Shown here: positions 63,238 to 64,000 of the stretch, one piece after another
Layout of the letters: every line of letters begins with the position of its first letter
Position numbering within the stretch: the first letter of the stretch is position 1
NCBI GenBank assembly: GCA_000507305.1
Contig: DF239909.1
Location: 62,001 to 126,000, forward strand
Direction: 5' to 3'
Origin: Breviolum minutum Mf 1.05b.01
Taxonomy: Eukaryota; Sar; Dinophyceae; Suessiales; Symbiodiniaceae
Length of the DNA stretch: 64,000 bases
Translations under genes and position numbers: made by a program
Notes under the pieces: generated by a model
The model's input: the letters and a program-made list of their open reading frames with translations, nothing else
The model's database searches: none
Told to the model about the DNA's origin: nothing

Positions 63238-63387
63238 GACGTGTGTTTTTTGGATAAAAGGGAATCTTCAAGTGGATGTTTATGGTAATTTGAGATGTTT
63301 AATCGTATTGTTTAGTTGAAATTTACAATTTTTGTATGGAAATTGATTACCTATTATTTTGAAATCGGCCTCAAGTTTGGGAATGCT

Positions 63388-63461
63388 TACACTCCCCGAA
63401 AACTAATAGTTGGCACCTGAAACACTTTGGCAGGTGCGAACTGTTAGTATTAGGGAGTGTA
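63388..63461 (+). mobile_element. R4 element, short
   Basis: TACACTCCCCGAAAACTAAT AGTTGGCACCTG ... CAGGTGCGAACTGTTAGTAT TAGGGAGTGTA. Confidence 0.9.
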
Positions 63462-63521
63462 TAATTTGCAAATTTCGATAAACTCCCCAAAATCCAGCGG
63501 AATATTGTACGTTTCTGCACT

Positions 63522-63640
63522 AGTCAACCTACCTACCCCCCTAAGGTAACCCCCCCCTCTCCGAAACAGCCGGCCTTATGATCAGGGCTTATTAACCATT
63601 GGTTTCCCCTAAATATGGCCTTATGAAACCTTTATTTCAG
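63522..63640 (+). mobile_element. R17-related element, diverged
   Basis: AGTCAACCTACCTACCCCC at the left; GGGCTTATTAACCATTGGTT and ATATGGCCTTATGAAACC follow. No clear right tip. Confidence 0.5.
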
Positions 63641-63816
63641 AAGCCTATTGGCACGTGGCTTAGGGCCGCCCCCACCTGACGACGTTTGCCATGACTTAGT
63701 ATCACCTCGTCTCAGGTCCCAAAGAGATGGATCATGCTCGAGAGGGCTGGAAAGCCCGTGGGGTTCGGGTCTCCCAAGGTTACTCGTATCTCCAAATAGT
63801 TTTTCTCCCCGGCAGC

Positions 63817-63920
63817 ACCTTCCTTTCAGTATGGGGGGTGCCGTAATTTAAAAACAAAACAAGAACCATGGTAAGTTGACAAGTCTGTTAAACGGAACGA
63901 TGTAATTAAGGCACCCAAAC
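63817..63920 (+). mobile_element. R10 element, diverged
   Basis: GCAGCACCTTCC, GGGGTGCCG, GTTGACAAGTCTG, AACGGAACGATG, TAAGGCACC. Right tip replaced. Confidence 0.65.
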
Positions 63921-64000
63921 GGAACGGAAGGTCCAGTGGATACACAAGAAAATCAAGAAAACATGGTAGTCCTACCATGTCTTTTCCCTTACTGCATCAG

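Noticed and set aside
1-64000. CRISPR array, rRNA, operons, bacterial promoters
   Set aside because: No regularly spaced identical repeats, no rRNA-like blocks, no long contiguous genes with Shine-Dalgarno sites; the dispersed repeats are inverted-repeat elements with random spacing.
1-64000. Transposase for any of the families
   Set aside because: No frame long enough and no DDE-type motif recognised; the elements are non-autonomous here.

Overview
This is eukaryotic nuclear DNA (about 42-44% G+C by eye). The longest uninterrupted frame is about 150 codons, which is near what stop-codon frequency alone predicts over six frames of 64 kb. I see no rRNA, confident tRNA, operon, transposase or retroelement frame. 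The window is crowded with short repeats of 50-240 bp, nearly all with terminal inverted repeats (TIRs) and no coding capacity, i.e. MITE-like elements. I sorted them by eye into 17 families, R1-R17. The organism cannot be named. The architecture recalls protists whose introns derive from small transposons (introners in dinoflagellates, nonconventional introns in euglenids), but that is inference.

Families by tip: R1 CCCATAGGATCCATG palindrome; R2 CTAGGTGGTGG/CCACCAACTAG; R3 GAGCAATG/CGTGGCTC; R4 TACCCTCCCTGAAACTAACA; R5 CCAGGTGATTC; R6 ACTTGGAGGATCATCCC; R7 GGGTGTTTCCAAAAA; R8 CCCTAAGGATC; R9 CTGTTGATGG/CCATCAACAG; R10 CAGCACCTTCAAG; R11 GGATTAATAAACCCC; R12 GTGATTT...CGCAAATCTA (no TIR); R13 TACAAGGTGGGCCC; R14 GGAAGTCCAAGACCAAAC; R15 CAGGGACCCCCAA; R16 GTTTCCTGGTTCCC; R17 GTCAACCTACC. 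Target-site duplications (TSDs) are readable for several: TA for R4, R8 and R9, four arbitrary bases for R3, four to six for R2. Four nested insertions confirm element boundaries: R2 in R9 (2.9-3.2 kb), R9 in R3 (7.4 kb), R4 in R1 (16.6 kb), R2 in R4 (42.6 kb).

Layout. Elements lie throughout at roughly one per 500 bases. An A+T-rich low-complexity block occupies 18.1-18.7 kb. A 96-N gap sits at 11014-11109 between poly-G edges, and a single N at 13030. G+C-richer islands that could be exons lie near 1.7-2.0, 15.2, 16.0, 21.5-22.0, 29.1, 30.2, 36.4, 51.0, 52.0, 53.4, 57.4 and 58.8-59.0 kb.

Coding content is tentative. If TSD-bounded elements are removed with one TSD copy, open frames run through the junctions on the + strand. 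The three best are 131 codons (12139-12701, two elements), 120 codons (42797-43253) and 116 codons (60089-60554). By my rough estimate, a best-of-three-frames length of 115 or more at a given point has a chance of about 2-3%. Three among some 20 junctions is therefore suggestive but not proof, and junction frames of 50-65 codons are expected by chance. The most interesting reading is that many of these elements are, or recently became, introns. Transcript data would decide it.
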